A stretch of 64,000 nucleotides of DNA from Streptomyces sp. MBT65 (GCF_016612545.1 NZ_JAENRY010000017.1:1-64000); one strand, 5' to 3'. Shown: positions 16,261 to 25,522, counted from the stretch's first letter. Notes: a model not told the origin generated them from the sequence alone. Translations and numbers: made by a program.

Positions 16261-17153
16261 CGGAGATACCACGCGAGTGCGCCCGCCTTGCCGCCGAACT
16301 GCGCACGCTCCGCGACCGTCACAGGCTGACCCTGTCCGTGCTCGCCGCCGAGTCGACGTACAGCAAGTCGTCCTGGCAGCGCTATCTCACGGCCCGCACC
16401 CTGGCTCCATGGCCGGCAGTCCGCACGCTGTGTCGGCTCGCGAACGAGCCAGAACCACGGCTGCGTGCCCTGTGGGAACTCGCCGAATCCTCCTGGGCCG
16501 GGCGGGGTGCGGTCGCGCCGGCCACTTCCCGAGCGCCGGTACCCGCACCCGTGGCAGGGAGTTCCCCACGGGTGAGGACGCATGACGGCAGGGCCATCAC
16601 TCCACCTGCCGAGGCAACGACCGATACGGAGACACGCGATCCGACCCCACGCCACGGCCGAAAGTGGCGTACCGGAGCAGCGGCGAGCGCGGCCGTGACC
16701 TTGCTCGTGGTGCTGATCACCCTCACGGCCAACGGGTGGGGGTCAACCGGCCAGGGTGCCGAAGGCACGGCCCCCTCAACGCGCGGTTTCCGCGTCGGCT
16801 GCTCGGGAGTCGCGTGCGACGGGCACGACCCGGGGCAAGAGCTGTGTGGGGTACAGCCACAGACGCTCCTCCACATCCAGACCCCGACCGGGGTGGGCAT
16901 GGAGATCCGCTACAACCCGCTGTGCCGCGCCGCCTGGGCCAGGGTGTGGAACGCCGCCGCCGGCGACAGGCTCACGCTGGCGACACCCGGCCGTCCCGCC
17001 CAGAGCGTCACCGTCGCCGACCTGGGCAAGCGCGACCCGTTCATCTACACCGATCTGATTGCCACGAGTGGCAAGGCAACACGGTTGAAAGCCTGCTTGA
17101 CGAGCCCCGGGGCGGGAGATCCGGCCCAGTGCTATTCCGTGTCGCCGCCCTGA
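16257..17153 (+). CDS. Membrane-tethered XRE regulator with DUF2690 domain
   Basis: 298 residues. The GTG start at 16257 overlaps the previous stop (GTGA). N-terminal XRE-type helix-turn-helix (SVLAAESTYSKSSWQRYLTA, about 23-42), linker, one span (ASAAVTLLVVLITLTANGW, about 142-160), then an outside DUF2690 domain with two Cys pairs (GCSGVACDGHDP, CGVQPQTL, NPLCRAAWARVWNA, LKACL). It is the partner and paralogue of the preceding gene: same topology, a similar helix-turn-helix with a shared SSWxRYL core, a different outside domain. The extracellular cysteines probably form disulphides. Target genes unknown; the divergent DUF1906 gene is a candidate. Confidence 0.8.
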   Translation: MTEIPRECARLAAELRTLRDRHRLTLSVLAAESTYSKSSWQRYLTARTLAPWPAVRTLCRLANEPEPRLRALWELAESSWAGRGAVAPATSRAPVPAPVAGSSPRVRTHDGRAITPPAEATTDTETRDPTPRHGRKWRTGAAASAAVTLLVVLITLTANGWGSTGQGAEGTAPSTRGFRVGCSGVACDGHDPGQELCGVQPQTLLHIQTPTGVGMEIRYNPLCRAAWARVWNAAAGDRLTLATPGRPAQSVTVADLGKRDPFIYTDLIATSGKATRLKACLTSPGAGDPAQCYSVSPP

Positions 17154-17440
17154 CGTAGGTAGGTGATTGCGTCGGCGCTGGAAGAGTGCGCAAGCGGGTG
17201 CGCGAACTCGAGAAGGAGATCCTGCGGAAGGCGGCTCACGGATTCGCCTTCTCCGTACGGACGTTTCCGCTCCTCCTGACCGCTCCCAGCCGGTGCGACG
17301 GAGACCGGGCACCGCACAGCCACCGGTCGACGCACCCCGTGACGGCGGCCGCCGCCTGGCCGACGTCCACCTCGCCGTGGTCACGCCGACGACAACGAGG
17401 TGGATGTCCGGTGGGCAGAGAAGCCTCTGCGCCCCGTCGG

Positions 17441-18220
17441 CTACTTCAGATCGAGCGTGTCCCCGGTAGACGCCTTGAGCGAGGTCGTCGTGGTGCCGGC
17501 GAAGTACCAGCGCCAGCTGCCCGCCGAGGTGACGGTCACCTTGGTGGTCAGTTGACCGATGTTGCCCGTCGTCACGGTCTTGACCGTGGTGTAGTGGGCG
17601 GCGCCCTTCTTCCGGAACTGGAGCTTGACCTGCTGCCCGGGGAACCCGTGGTACTTGCGGTCCTCCCAGTTGGCCCGTGACAGCTTGCCGGTGACGGTCA
17701 CCTTGGCGTTCCTGGCGACCTTCTCGGGCGCGATCACCGTGGTGAGCTGGGCGGCCCGCTTGACCTTGTACTCGGCGATGTGGTCGGAGATCCAGTAGTC
17801 GCCGTCGTTCGCCTTGACGGTGGCGTTGACCTGCCAGACGCCGGCGACCTTGTTGGAGTCGATGTCGTCGCTGTCGGCGATCCAGGCGGGGTCGATCGTC
17901 AGCGTGGCCCGGCACACCGAGGTCGTCGCGCTCTTCTTCGTGCAGGACGAGTCGTCGTTCCAGGTCGCGAAGGTGTAGGCGCTCGTCTTGTTGAAGGTGC
18001 TGACGTGTGTGAGCCCCTTCGCCCCCGAGTTGTCCTTGACGGTGATGTCGACCGGGTAGCGGATCGTCTTCGCCGTGCCCACGATGACGTTGCCGCCACC
18101 GTTGACGACGGTCTTCACCACCCGGACATCGCCCCGCCCCTCCGCGTGCGCCCCGGTCGCCGTCATCAGCACCAGAGCCGCAGCCCCACCGGCCGCGGCC
18201 CAGGCCGTTCTGCCTCTCAT
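17441..18220 (-). CDS. Secreted protein of unknown function
   Basis: 259 residues. A Sec signal peptide (MRGRTAWAAAGGAAALVLMT, cleavage likely after GAHA) precedes about 230 residues of beta-rich sequence. Alternating V/T strands and a Cys pair (SSCTKKSATTSVCRAT) suggest one or two Ig-like beta-sandwich modules, the second being LTTVIAPEKVARNAKVTVTG and what follows. There is no catalytic motif, anchor or lipobox. I do not recognise a named family. It stands alone, with 287 bp before the gene pair on one side and 95 bp before the regulator at 18316. Confidence 0.65.
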   Translation of the reverse strand: MRGRTAWAAAGGAAALVLMTATGAHAEGRGDVRVVKTVVNGGGNVIVGTAKTIRYPVDITVKDNSGAKGLTHVSTFNKTSAYTFATWNDDSSCTKKSATTSVCRATLTIDPAWIADSDDIDSNKVAGVWQVNATVKANDGDYWISDHIAEYKVKRAAQLTTVIAPEKVARNAKVTVTGKLSRANWEDRKYHGFPGQQVKLQFRKKGAAHYTTVKTVTTGNIGQLTTKVTVTSAGSWRWYFAGTTTTSLKASTGDTLDLK

Positions 18221-18315
18221 GTTCCTCCCCTTGTCGTGTGCGTGCCAGGAGAGGTTATGTGATCAGAAACCTCCACTTGGGCACTCACGCACGAGCCCTG
18301 CCAAGGGAAGGACCC

Positions 18316-19152
18316 TCAGGAGATGACCCGCAGCCGGCCGTGCGAGCTGCGACGGAGTTGATCGAGAGCCTCGGCCGTGCCGTCGTCCGCAGGCAGGAGG
18401 ACGATCAACTGCTCGGCGTCCGTGGAGAGTTCGAGGGTCTCGCGGAGCAGTCGGAGCTCGCACCCGGACGGGTGGCTGAGGCGGAGTACCCCGCGTCGGG
18501 GTACCACGTGCCGGTTCAGGCGGCGCGTGAAGTCGGGCCCGGCGGCGCGGGCAAGTTCCGTCGTGAACCACTCGGAGTTGCCCGCGGACGGTGCGAGCCA
18601 CAGGTCGAAGGCCTGCTCGTCCGCGATGTCCTCCCAGTCCGTGAAGAACGTCCGTGCGCGGGGGTCGGTGAAGACGTAGCGAGTGAGGTTCGGTGTTTCG
18701 GCGTCGAGCAGTCCGGTGCCGCGCGTCACCGACTCGTAGCCACCGGTATGGGCGAGGACGTCGCCCAGCCGGTTGGTGACCAGCGCGATGCCCGGTTCGA
18801 GCAGGCGGAGCGTCTCCAGGACGGTCGGGCGGACCTCGCGGCCCGGTGGCTCGGGTCGCGTGTGGGCGGAGCACTCGCCGCCGGTGATCTTCGTGAGGTA
18901 GCGCAGATGGTCGCGCTCCGACGCGTTGAGGCTCAGTGCGTCGGCGAGCGCGTTCACCACGGCCACCGAGGGATTGCGGTCACGGCCCTGTTCGATGCGC
19001 GTCAGGTACTCGACGCTGATGCCGGCCCGCGCGGCGAGATCCGAGCGCCGCAGTCCCGGTGACCGGCGGCGGCCGTGCTCGGGCAGGCCCAGCGTCTGTG
19101 GCTGGATGCTGTCTCGCGCGGTCCGGACGAAATCCCCCAACGGCGAACCCAT
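18316..19152 (-). CDS. XRE-family regulator with MmyB-like ligand domain
   Basis: 278 residues, same architecture as the regulator at 7120: helix-turn-helix (SDLAARAGISVEYLTRIEQG, about 37-56) and an MmyB-like ligand domain (VTNRLGDVLAHTGGYESV, WFTTELARAAGPDF). It is divergent from the NADPH-dependent FMN reductase at 19265 with 112 bp between, so this second copy repeats the pattern of an MmyB-type regulator beside a redox enzyme. Autoregulation and control of the reductase are likely but not shown. Confidence 0.85.
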   Translation of the reverse strand: MGSPLGDFVRTARDSIQPQTLGLPEHGRRRSPGLRRSDLAARAGISVEYLTRIEQGRDRNPSVAVVNALADALSLNASERDHLRYLTKITGGECSAHTRPEPPGREVRPTVLETLRLLEPGIALVTNRLGDVLAHTGGYESVTRGTGLLDAETPNLTRYVFTDPRARTFFTDWEDIADEQAFDLWLAPSAGNSEWFTTELARAAGPDFTRRLNRHVVPRRGVLRLSHPSGCELRLLRETLELSTDAEQLIVLLPADDGTAEALDQLRRSSHGRLRVIS

Positions 19153-19264
19153 GGCGTGAGTCTACGGCGGTGCCCACTCCCGGCGGAGTGCTCAGCGTGG
19201 CCCTGCGGGGGCCAGCCTGAGCGCGGTCTGGCTGGGGGCGCGGTGCCGTCCGATCGTGGTGGGC

Positions 19265-19858
19265 ATGGAGAACAGACCTCAGCTGGTGATCATCGTCGGT
19301 AGCGTGCGGGAAGGGCGGTTCGGCCCGGTCGTGGCCTCGTGGGTGGCCCAACAGGCCGATCTGCACGGTGATTTCGATGTGGAAGTCGTCGATCTGGCCG
19401 AGATCGACATCCCGTTGGCACTGCCCGCGGCATCCCCGAAACTCGCTCGCGACGACTACCCACGCCCGACCGGGATGGCGGCGCTGACATCGGCCCTGAC
19501 GAAAGCGGACGCGTTCATCGTCGTCACGCCGGAGTACAACCACAGCTATCCCGCGTCGCTGAAGGCGGCCATCGACTGGCACTTCACCCAGTGGGCGGCC
19601 AAGCCGGTCGCCTTCGTCAGCTACGGCGGCGCCGCGGGCGGCCGGCACGCGGTGCTGCATCTGGAGAACGTGCTGACCGAACTGCACGCGGTGACGATCC
19701 GGGACGGTCTGACCTTCCCGAACTACTTCACGGCATGGCAGGACGGTCGGCCGCTCGATCCCCGATCCCCCGTGCACGCCCGGACGGTGCTCGACCAGTT
19801 GGCCTGGTGGGCGGTCGCGCTGAGGTCGGCGCGCGACGCCGTCCCCTACCCGGGGTGA
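19265..19858 (+). CDS. NADPH-dependent FMN reductase / flavodoxin-fold quinone reductase
   Basis: 197 residues with the FMN_red flavodoxin fold: the FMN phosphate loop GSVREGRFGPVVASWV (about 12-27) and the signature VVTPEYNHSYPASLKAAIDW (about 83-102). Length is typical. It reduces FMN, quinones or similar acceptors with NAD(P)H in the cytoplasm. ATG 19265 was chosen; GTG codons at 19256 and 19259 are in frame and no strong ribosome site separates them. A hairpin terminator covers its stop codon. Confidence 0.85.
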   Translation: MENRPQLVIIVGSVREGRFGPVVASWVAQQADLHGDFDVEVVDLAEIDIPLALPAASPKLARDDYPRPTGMAALTSALTKADAFIVVTPEYNHSYPASLKAAIDWHFTQWAAKPVAFVSYGGAAGGRHAVLHLENVLTELHAVTIRDGLTFPNYFTAWQDGRPLDPRSPVHARTVLDQLAWWAVALRSARDAVPYPG

Positions 19859-19896
19859 GCGCGGCACCGGAACGCCGGATCCACGCTCACCCCGGG
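19849..19896. terminator. Bidirectional hairpin between convergent genes
   Basis: CCCGGGGTGAGCG at 19849-19861 pairs perfectly with CGCTCACCCCGGG at 19884-19896, giving a 13-bp stem with a 22-nt loop. It overlaps the stop of the FMN reductase and lies just before the end of the oppositely oriented SDR gene. Confidence 0.75.
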
Positions 19897-19917
19897 GAGG
19901 GGACGGCAGGTTCGGGG

Positions 19918-20655
19918 TCACCAGGGGACAACGCCGGCGTCCTCGAAGAACGAACCGGTCGGGCCGCCGTCCGGCAGCGTGGCGAGCCGGATCGCCGTGG
20001 CCGCTCCCTGCTGCGGAGTGCGAGGCCCGTGGAAGCCGTTGAAGTCCGTCGCGACCAGGCCCGGGCAGGCGGCGTTGATCAGGATGTCCGTATCGGCGAG
20101 CTGCCGGGCGTACTGCACGGTGACGGCGTTGAGGAACGACTTCGACGGCGCGTAGGCCGCCATGACGGGGCCGACCTGGATGTCCGGGTCGGCCTGCCGG
20201 GTCAGGGAGGCGACGGAACTGGAGACGTTGACGATGCGTGGCTCCGTCGAGCGCCGCAACAGCGGCAGCATCGCGTTGGTCACCCGGATGACACCGATGA
20301 CGTTGGTCTCCACGACCGTGCGGACCAGGTCGAGGTCGAGAGCGGTCGGGTCCTGCACCCACCCCGGGCCCACCTCCCCCGAGATACCGGCGTTGTTGAC
20401 CAGGACGTCCAGGCGCCCGGCCCGCCGTTCGATCAGTTCCGCCGCATCGGTGACGCTGCCGTCACCGGTCACGTCCAGCGGCACCGCGAACGCGTCCACC
20501 CCGGCGGCACGCAGCTTCTCGACCGCGGTCTCGCACCGGACCTCGTCGCGGGCTCCCACACCCACGCGATATCCGAGGGCGCCCAGCCCGTTGGCGATCT
20601 CATACCCGATTCCCTTGTTCGCGCCGGTCACCAGCGCGATCTTCGTTTCACTCAT
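19918..20655 (-). CDS. Short-chain dehydrogenase/reductase
   Basis: 245 residues, classical SDR. The cofactor loop is VTGANKGIGYE (residues 9-19), the NNAG motif is VLVNNAGISGE, the catalytic Ser is in NVSSSVASLT, and Tyr/Lys is in YAPSKSF. ATG 20655 puts the TGxxxGIG motif at the usual distance from the N-terminus. It is divergent from a LysR gene with a 93-bp shared promoter containing palindromes, so it is the expected target of that regulator. Substrate unknown. Confidence 0.9.
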   Translation of the reverse strand: MSETKIALVTGANKGIGYEIANGLGALGYRVGVGARDEVRCETAVEKLRAAGVDAFAVPLDVTGDGSVTDAAELIERRAGRLDVLVNNAGISGEVGPGWVQDPTALDLDLVRTVVETNVIGVIRVTNAMLPLLRRSTEPRIVNVSSSVASLTRQADPDIQVGPVMAAYAPSKSFLNAVTVQYARQLADTDILINAACPGLVATDFNGFHGPRTPQQGAATAIRLATLPDGGPTGSFFEDAGVVPW

Positions 20656-20713
20656 GCCGTTGATGTTCGCCCGCGGACACCGGGGGCATCCAACACCGAT
20701 ACGGTGCCCTGTC

Positions 20714-20728
20714 ATACCCGGTGGGTAT
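20714..20728. promoter_or_regulatory. Palindromic LysR-type operator candidate
   Basis: ATACCCGGTGGGTAT is a perfect 6-bp inverted repeat with a 3-bp spacer, in the 93-bp gap between the divergent SDR and LysR genes. A second perfect 5-bp inverted repeat, CACCGATACGGTG, lies at 20694-20706, about two helical turns away. Paired sites of this spacing in a shared promoter are usual for LysR regulators. Confidence 0.6.
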
Positions 20729-20748
20729 CACAGAGGTAGGTTGTCCCC

Positions 20749-21612
20749 ATGGACACCCTGGAGAACCGCGAGCTGAGGTACTTCATGGCCGTCGCGGAGG
20801 AGTTGCACTTCGGCCGCGCCGCCGAGCGTCTCGGCATGGCCCAGCCACCGCTGTCCCGGGCGATCCAACAGCTCGAACGGCGCCTCGGCGTCTGTCTGTT
20901 GGAACGCAACCGCCGGGGTGTCTCTCTGACGGACGCCGGGGAAGTACTGCTGTACGAGGGGCGCGCGGCCCTCGACGCGGCCACCGCCGCCGCTCGCCGT
21001 ACGCGTCGCGCCGGTGGCGCCGACACTCCGGGCGGCTCCCGCAACCGTCTGGTGCTGGCGGTGAAGGCCGCCGCGGCCCACGAGTTGCTGCAGAAGATCC
21101 TCGACGCCTACGCGGCCGAGCCGGACGCCGCCGAGATCGAGGTACTGCCGAGCGGCATGTGCGAGCAGGAAGAGATGCTGCGCGACGGCCGTGCCGACGT
21201 GGCCCTCATGCACGCGCCGTTCAACTCCCTGGCCGGGTTCGACAGCGAGGTGCTCATGACCGAGGGGCAAGTAGCCGTCCTGCCCGCCGGGCACCCCCTC
21301 GCCGCGCGGAAGAGCCTCACCCTGGCCGACATCACCGACGTTCCCGATCTTCCGCTCGCCCGCTGGCCCCGCCACGGCAGGTACGCGCCCGGGCCTGGCC
21401 CCGAGATCCACGACCAGACGCAGCTGGCCCAGTTGATCGCCCTCGGACGCACCATGACGGTCTTCCCCGACTCCGCCCGTGCCTGGTTGTGGGCCGAGCA
21501 CACCGCCGTCCCCGTGACCGACGCACCGCCGGTCGTCACCCACATCGCCTGGCCCGCGCACAGCCGCTCCGTCGCCCTCGCCGGGCTGGTCCGTACGGCG
21601 GCTCGGCTCTGA
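20749..21612 (+). CDS. LysR-type transcriptional regulator
   Basis: 287 residues. The winged helix-turn-helix is canonical (ELRYFMAVAEELHFGRAAER, LGMAQPPLSRAIQQLERRLG, residues 8-47), followed by the periplasmic-binding-like effector domain (LVLAVKAAAAHELLQKILDA, VALMHAPFN, VAVLPAGHPLAARK). It is complete, unlike the LysR remnant at 6507. It is divergent from the SDR gene and presumably binds the palindromes between them to control the SDR and itself. Confidence 0.9.
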   Translation: MDTLENRELRYFMAVAEELHFGRAAERLGMAQPPLSRAIQQLERRLGVCLLERNRRGVSLTDAGEVLLYEGRAALDAATAAARRTRRAGGADTPGGSRNRLVLAVKAAAAHELLQKILDAYAAEPDAAEIEVLPSGMCEQEEMLRDGRADVALMHAPFNSLAGFDSEVLMTEGQVAVLPAGHPLAARKSLTLADITDVPDLPLARWPRHGRYAPGPGPEIHDQTQLAQLIALGRTMTVFPDSARAWLWAEHTAVPVTDAPPVVTHIAWPAHSRSVALAGLVRTAARL

Positions 21613-21635
21613 TCCCCGCTCGTCTTCCCGCGCCG

Positions 21636-23930
21636 TCAGGCCGGATCGCTCGGTTTCGCCGCCGCTGCCAGGCCGGGTTGCAGGCGGCGGGCCACGTTGA
21701 GGTGGTCGGCGGTCCAGATGATGCGGACGGCGGTCGCGGTGGCGTGTCCGTCGTCGCCGCGCAGGTCACGGCGCAGGGAGTGGACGAGGCGTGCCTCCTC
21801 CCCGGGGTCGGGTGACAGCGGGTCGGGGACGGCGGTGTGCCGGCCGAGGCCGTCGGCCAGGTCGCGGTACCAGTCGGCCACCCGGACGGCGTTCTCGAGC
21901 AGGGTGAGCCGGGCCTCGGAACGGTCGGGTTCGATCCGTTCCTCGCCGCCGTTGCGCTGCCACAGTTCCAGTACGGCGTCCGAGGCGAGGCGCAGTCCTA
22001 CGATCCCGGTGACCAGGGTGGTCATGTCGGACAGCCGTACCGGTTTGGCGCCGCGTTCGGCGAGGTAGCTGCGGAAGGCGTCGTCGAGTCGGCGGGACGC
22101 GGCGGCCGCCTGCCGACCGGCCTCCAGCGGGGCGTCGGTCGGGATGCAGCCGATGCTGCACCGGCTGGCCGCGTACTCCACCGTGTCGGCCAGGTAGCGT
22201 GCGCTTTCGGTGTACGCCGCCGCCAGTGCCCGGTCGACGGCCGCCGCAGCGCCGCGCGGCCAGAAGAACAGGCCGACCAGGACGCTCACCCCGCAGCCGA
22301 GGGCGATGTCCTCGATCCGCAGCAGCACGATGTGCCAGTCGGGGTCCTGTCCGATGTTGAACAGGATGACCAGCGTGACGGTGAAGGCCGCCTGGCCCGC
22401 GGCGAACGAGATGGCGGCGGGCGCGATGCCGGCCACGAGCACGGCGACTGGGAGCAGGAACCAGAGCACGGTGCTGTGGTGCCCGATGAGCTGGAGCAGC
22501 CCGGTCCCGATGAGTGAACCCGCAAGGGTGCCGCCCAGGGCTCGGAGCGCGTTCTGCCCGGTGTTGAGCGCGTTGGACCGCAGCACCGACAGGGTTCCCA
22601 GCAGCACCCAGAACGAGTGCTGGACGCTGGTCGCGTTCGCCAGGGCCACCGCGATGCCGAGGCCGAGCGCACCCCGGAGGCTGTTGTGCAGCCACACCGA
22701 GCGCGGTTCCAGGTGGGCGGCGGCGCGCTCGACGGCGGAGGCCAGCGGCTGTGTCAGCGCGCCGGGTTCCGTGCCCAGCAGCCGCTCCGGCCAGCTGCGG
22801 CGCTCGGCAGCGGCGGCCAGGTCGACGTTGCCGGCGATCTGGAGGGTGGCGAACCCCAGCTCCTGGGCGCGGAACGACAGGTCGAGGGTCTCGATGAAGG
22901 CGCGGACCTCCGCCTCCGTGCCGGGTTTCGGCCGGTGCACGGGCAGCCGGTGGGTGGCGCGGAGTTCCATGCCGTCCATGGCCGTACGGAGGTTCGCGAG
23001 GGCGGCGCGGAGGGCGTCGGGCGCGCCGCGCGGGGCGTCGAGGATGTCGGCCGCCGCGTCCAGGGCCGTAGCCGCTGCTCGTCGTACGGCGTGGGCGTCG
23101 GCGTCGCAGGCCGCGGGGTCCTCCTTCGGCGGGCCGCTGTCGGCGACGATGGCGCTCAACCAGGTCAGTTCGTCGACCAGCCGGACCAGTGCGCGGGAGC
23201 CGGCGGACAGTCCGGTGGGCCGGTAGAGCGTGGCGTCGAAGGCGGTGCGCAGGTCGGCCGCCGCTGCGGCGGCCTGACCGGCGGTGACCTCGCACTGCCG
23301 GGTGGTGGCCGCGTCCGGCCCGCCGGCCAGCCACGAGGCGTCCGTACGCAGCTGTTCGGCGGCCGCGCGGCAGACCCGGGCGGCAGGCGCGCTGAGCGGG
23401 TCCGCGGCGGGCCGGGGCCACAGCAGGGAGATCGCGAGCATGGCGGCGACCGCCGCGAGGCCCGCTCCGGCCAGCCGGTCGGGCAGTTGGGACAGCGGGG
23501 CGGGCGAGGTGACCGGGAGGATGAAGGCCAGCAGCAGGGCGGTCGTCGCGCCGGCGAGGACGGAGCTGACCACACCGGAGAAGAGGATCAGGAAGCCCAC
23601 CAGGACCATGACGGCGACCGCGAGCCACGTCGTCCGGGCCACCAGCGTGCCGAGACAGATGAGCACCGCCCAGGCCACGGCCAGCCCCACGTGCGCCCGC
23701 AGGCGCTGCACCATCGGGCCGGTGAACTCCACCAGCAGGAGCATCGAGAACGAACCGAACGCCGCGTAGGTCGCCATCGTCGTGGAGTGCAGCACCTGGC
23801 TGCACAGGGCGAACAGCGCGGGCATCACCAGCGCGGTGCGCGCGGCCCGACGGGTCGCCACGAGTCCCGGGTCGTGGTCGCGCAACCAGGTGGGGATCAG
23901 CCCGGCCAGGACGCGCAAAGGTGTCCGCAT
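21636..23930 (-). CDS. FUSC-family membrane protein (aromatic acid exporter type)
   Basis: 764 residues with two clusters of membrane spans (about residues 20-160 and 430-560) separated and followed by soluble helical regions, the FUSC/ArAE-like layout. Conserved-looking segments include HSTTMATYAAFGSFSMLLLV in the first half and VQHSFWVLLGTLSVLRSNAL in the second. The latter resembles the FUSC_2 core. Related proteins export aromatic or fusaric acids. ATG 23930 and GTG 23936 both follow AGGAGG (11 and 5 nt); I list the ATG. It sits on its own between the LysR gene, which it faces, and a broken secreted gene. Confidence 0.85.
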   Translation of the reverse strand: MRTPLRVLAGLIPTWLRDHDPGLVATRRAARTALVMPALFALCSQVLHSTTMATYAAFGSFSMLLLVEFTGPMVQRLRAHVGLAVAWAVLICLGTLVARTTWLAVAVMVLVGFLILFSGVVSSVLAGATTALLLAFILPVTSPAPLSQLPDRLAGAGLAAVAAMLAISLLWPRPAADPLSAPAARVCRAAAEQLRTDASWLAGGPDAATTRQCEVTAGQAAAAAADLRTAFDATLYRPTGLSAGSRALVRLVDELTWLSAIVADSGPPKEDPAACDADAHAVRRAAATALDAAADILDAPRGAPDALRAALANLRTAMDGMELRATHRLPVHRPKPGTEAEVRAFIETLDLSFRAQELGFATLQIAGNVDLAAAAERRSWPERLLGTEPGALTQPLASAVERAAAHLEPRSVWLHNSLRGALGLGIAVALANATSVQHSFWVLLGTLSVLRSNALNTGQNALRALGGTLAGSLIGTGLLQLIGHHSTVLWFLLPVAVLVAGIAPAAISFAAGQAAFTVTLVILFNIGQDPDWHIVLLRIEDIALGCGVSVLVGLFFWPRGAAAAVDRALAAAYTESARYLADTVEYAASRCSIGCIPTDAPLEAGRQAAAASRRLDDAFRSYLAERGAKPVRLSDMTTLVTGIVGLRLASDAVLELWQRNGGEERIEPDRSEARLTLLENAVRVADWYRDLADGLGRHTAVPDPLSPDPGEEARLVHSLRRDLRGDDGHATATAVRIIWTADHLNVARRLQPGLAAAAKPSDPA

Positions 23931-24200
23931 GCGCACGCGCACCTCCTGTCGGCACAACGCCCAGGTACCCCACCGCTCACGAGTATCCGCCATGCACGGG
24001 CCCCGCACACCGCGCCGTCGCACCGGATCGGGACCGGGCCGGGTTCGGTCACGGTTCGATGACGCAGCGCCGTGGAGTGTGCGCCATGTGGAGGTCCGGG
24101 GCGTGGGGGTGGTGGAACGGCGGTCGGGCTCGCCACGACGAGTCGGCCCCCTCGGACCTTCTCTCTCCCATGGACTCCCCTACGACCACGAGGATGGACC

Positions 24201-24570
24201 ATGCAGCACCGCACGTCGGGATTCGCCGCCGTCGGCGTCGCCGCCGCGGGCCTGTACGCCGTGTTGGCCACGACGGCGCTCGCCTCGTCCGACCACGGAA
24301 CCGCGCCGCAGGCCGTCGAGCACGCGCGGACCGTGGCCAAGGAGGCCGCGAAACCGAAGGCGGCCGCCGATGACAGGACCAAGGACCGACCGCCGGTACG
24401 TACGAGCTGCCCTCGGTCGCCGCACTCGCGTCCGGTTCCTTCGAGACCAGGTCAAGGTCCCGGTAGACCTGACGGTCAACAAGCCGACGCTGTGGGCCAG
24501 TTGCGCAACCCCCGCTCCGTCCCACCCACTCACCCAGTACGTGTCGATCGTCGTCCCGAGCGCGCACTAG
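24201..24570 (+). pseudogene. Small secreted protein, broken by two frameshifts
   Basis: Starts with a clear signal peptide (MQHRTSGFAAVGVAAAGLYA ... TTALASS) and a linker rich in K and A. Then the natural sequence changes frame twice. PTAGTYELPSVAALASGSFE is found in the second frame from about 24386. VKVPVDLTVNKPTLWASC and LTQYVSIVVPSAH are found in the third frame from about 24445 to the stop at 24568-24570. The three pieces together form one plausible product of about 120 residues, so at least two indels have occurred. The stop codon lies in the ACTAGC target repeat of the IS481 element. Family unknown. Confidence 0.6.
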
Positions 24571-25522
24571 CTGTATTGACCCGCAGGGTTGTTCACGCGG
24601 CTGATGGGTGGCTGGCCGCCGAGTGCCGTGTGGCAGCGATGGTGGTTGTAGGTGTGCAGGAAGTCTGCCAGGGCTTCGGTGCGTTCGGTGTTGCTGGTGT
24701 AGGGCCGCAGGTAGGCCCACTCCTCGAGCAGGGTGCGGTTGAGGCGTTCGACCTTGCCGTTGGTCTGGGGACGGTAGGCGCGCGTCAGCTTTCCGGTCGC
24801 GCCGAGGTCAGCCAGCGCCCCTTGCCAGGCGAAGCTCTTGCGGTAGGGCCAGGCGTTGTCGGTCAGGACCCGTTAGATGCGGTCAATACCCGATGCGGCG
24901 AAGAACGCTGCGGCCCGCCGCAGGAAGCCTGCGCAGGTGTCGGCCTTCTCGTCGCCGTGGATTTCGCTGTAGGCCAGGCGGCTGTGGTCGTCGACGGCGG
25001 AGTGGACGTAGTCGAAGCCCACGGAGCTGCGGGTGGCGCGGCCGGCCTGGCGGCCCAGCACCTTGTGGCCGCCGCCGTCGGGGATCCGGCCGAGTTTCTT
25101 GACGTCCACGTGGACCATCTCGCCGGGCCGGTCGCGTTCGTAGCGGCGGATGACCTGGCCGGTGGGCCGGTCCAGGAAGGCCAGGCGGTTGAGGCCGTGC
25201 CGGGTGAGGATGCGGTGCACGGTCGAGGCGGGCAGGCCCAGGATCGGTCCGATGCGTGCCGGGCCGAGTTTGCGGTCCTGGCGCAGCCTGCAAACACGGG
25301 CCTCGGTGGCGGCTGCGGTCCGGTGCGGTGTCCTGCGGGGGCGGCTGGAACGGTCGATGAGTCCACTCTCGCCCTCGGACCGCCAGCGCCGGATCCACTT
25401 GTGGGCTGTGGGACGGGAGATGCCCATCTCGGCGGCGACATGGGCGACGGGACGGCCGGAGCGGACACGCTCGACGAGCAGCCGCCTGCCTGAACGGTCA
25501 GCCGGGCATTACGGTGGGACAC
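24567..25522 (-). pseudogene. IS481-family transposase, inactivated by a 1-bp deletion and a nonsense codon
   Basis: It would encode about 318 residues. It starts VSHRNARLTV at 25522, then loses one base near 25490 (gttca-ggcagg, where an intact relative would read a His codon). The other frame continues with RRLLVERVRSGRPVAHVAAE and the helix-turn-helix MGISRPTAHKWIRRW. The rve domain follows (MVHVDVKKLGRIPDGGGHK, FDYVHSAVDDHSRLAYSEI). A TAA at 24873-24875 interrupts it after GIDRI, and the same frame resumes with RVLTDNAWPYRKSFAWQG and ends RVNNPAGQYS at 24567. Two independent lesions mean it cannot move itself. Confidence 0.85.

Noticed and set aside
17186-17260. Short stretch reading KRVRELEKEILRKAAHGF, like the zipper end of an IS3 OrfA
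   Set aside because: Only about 15 residues match, with no helix-turn-helix or element end nearby. It could be a scar, but chance similarity to a coiled coil cannot be excluded.
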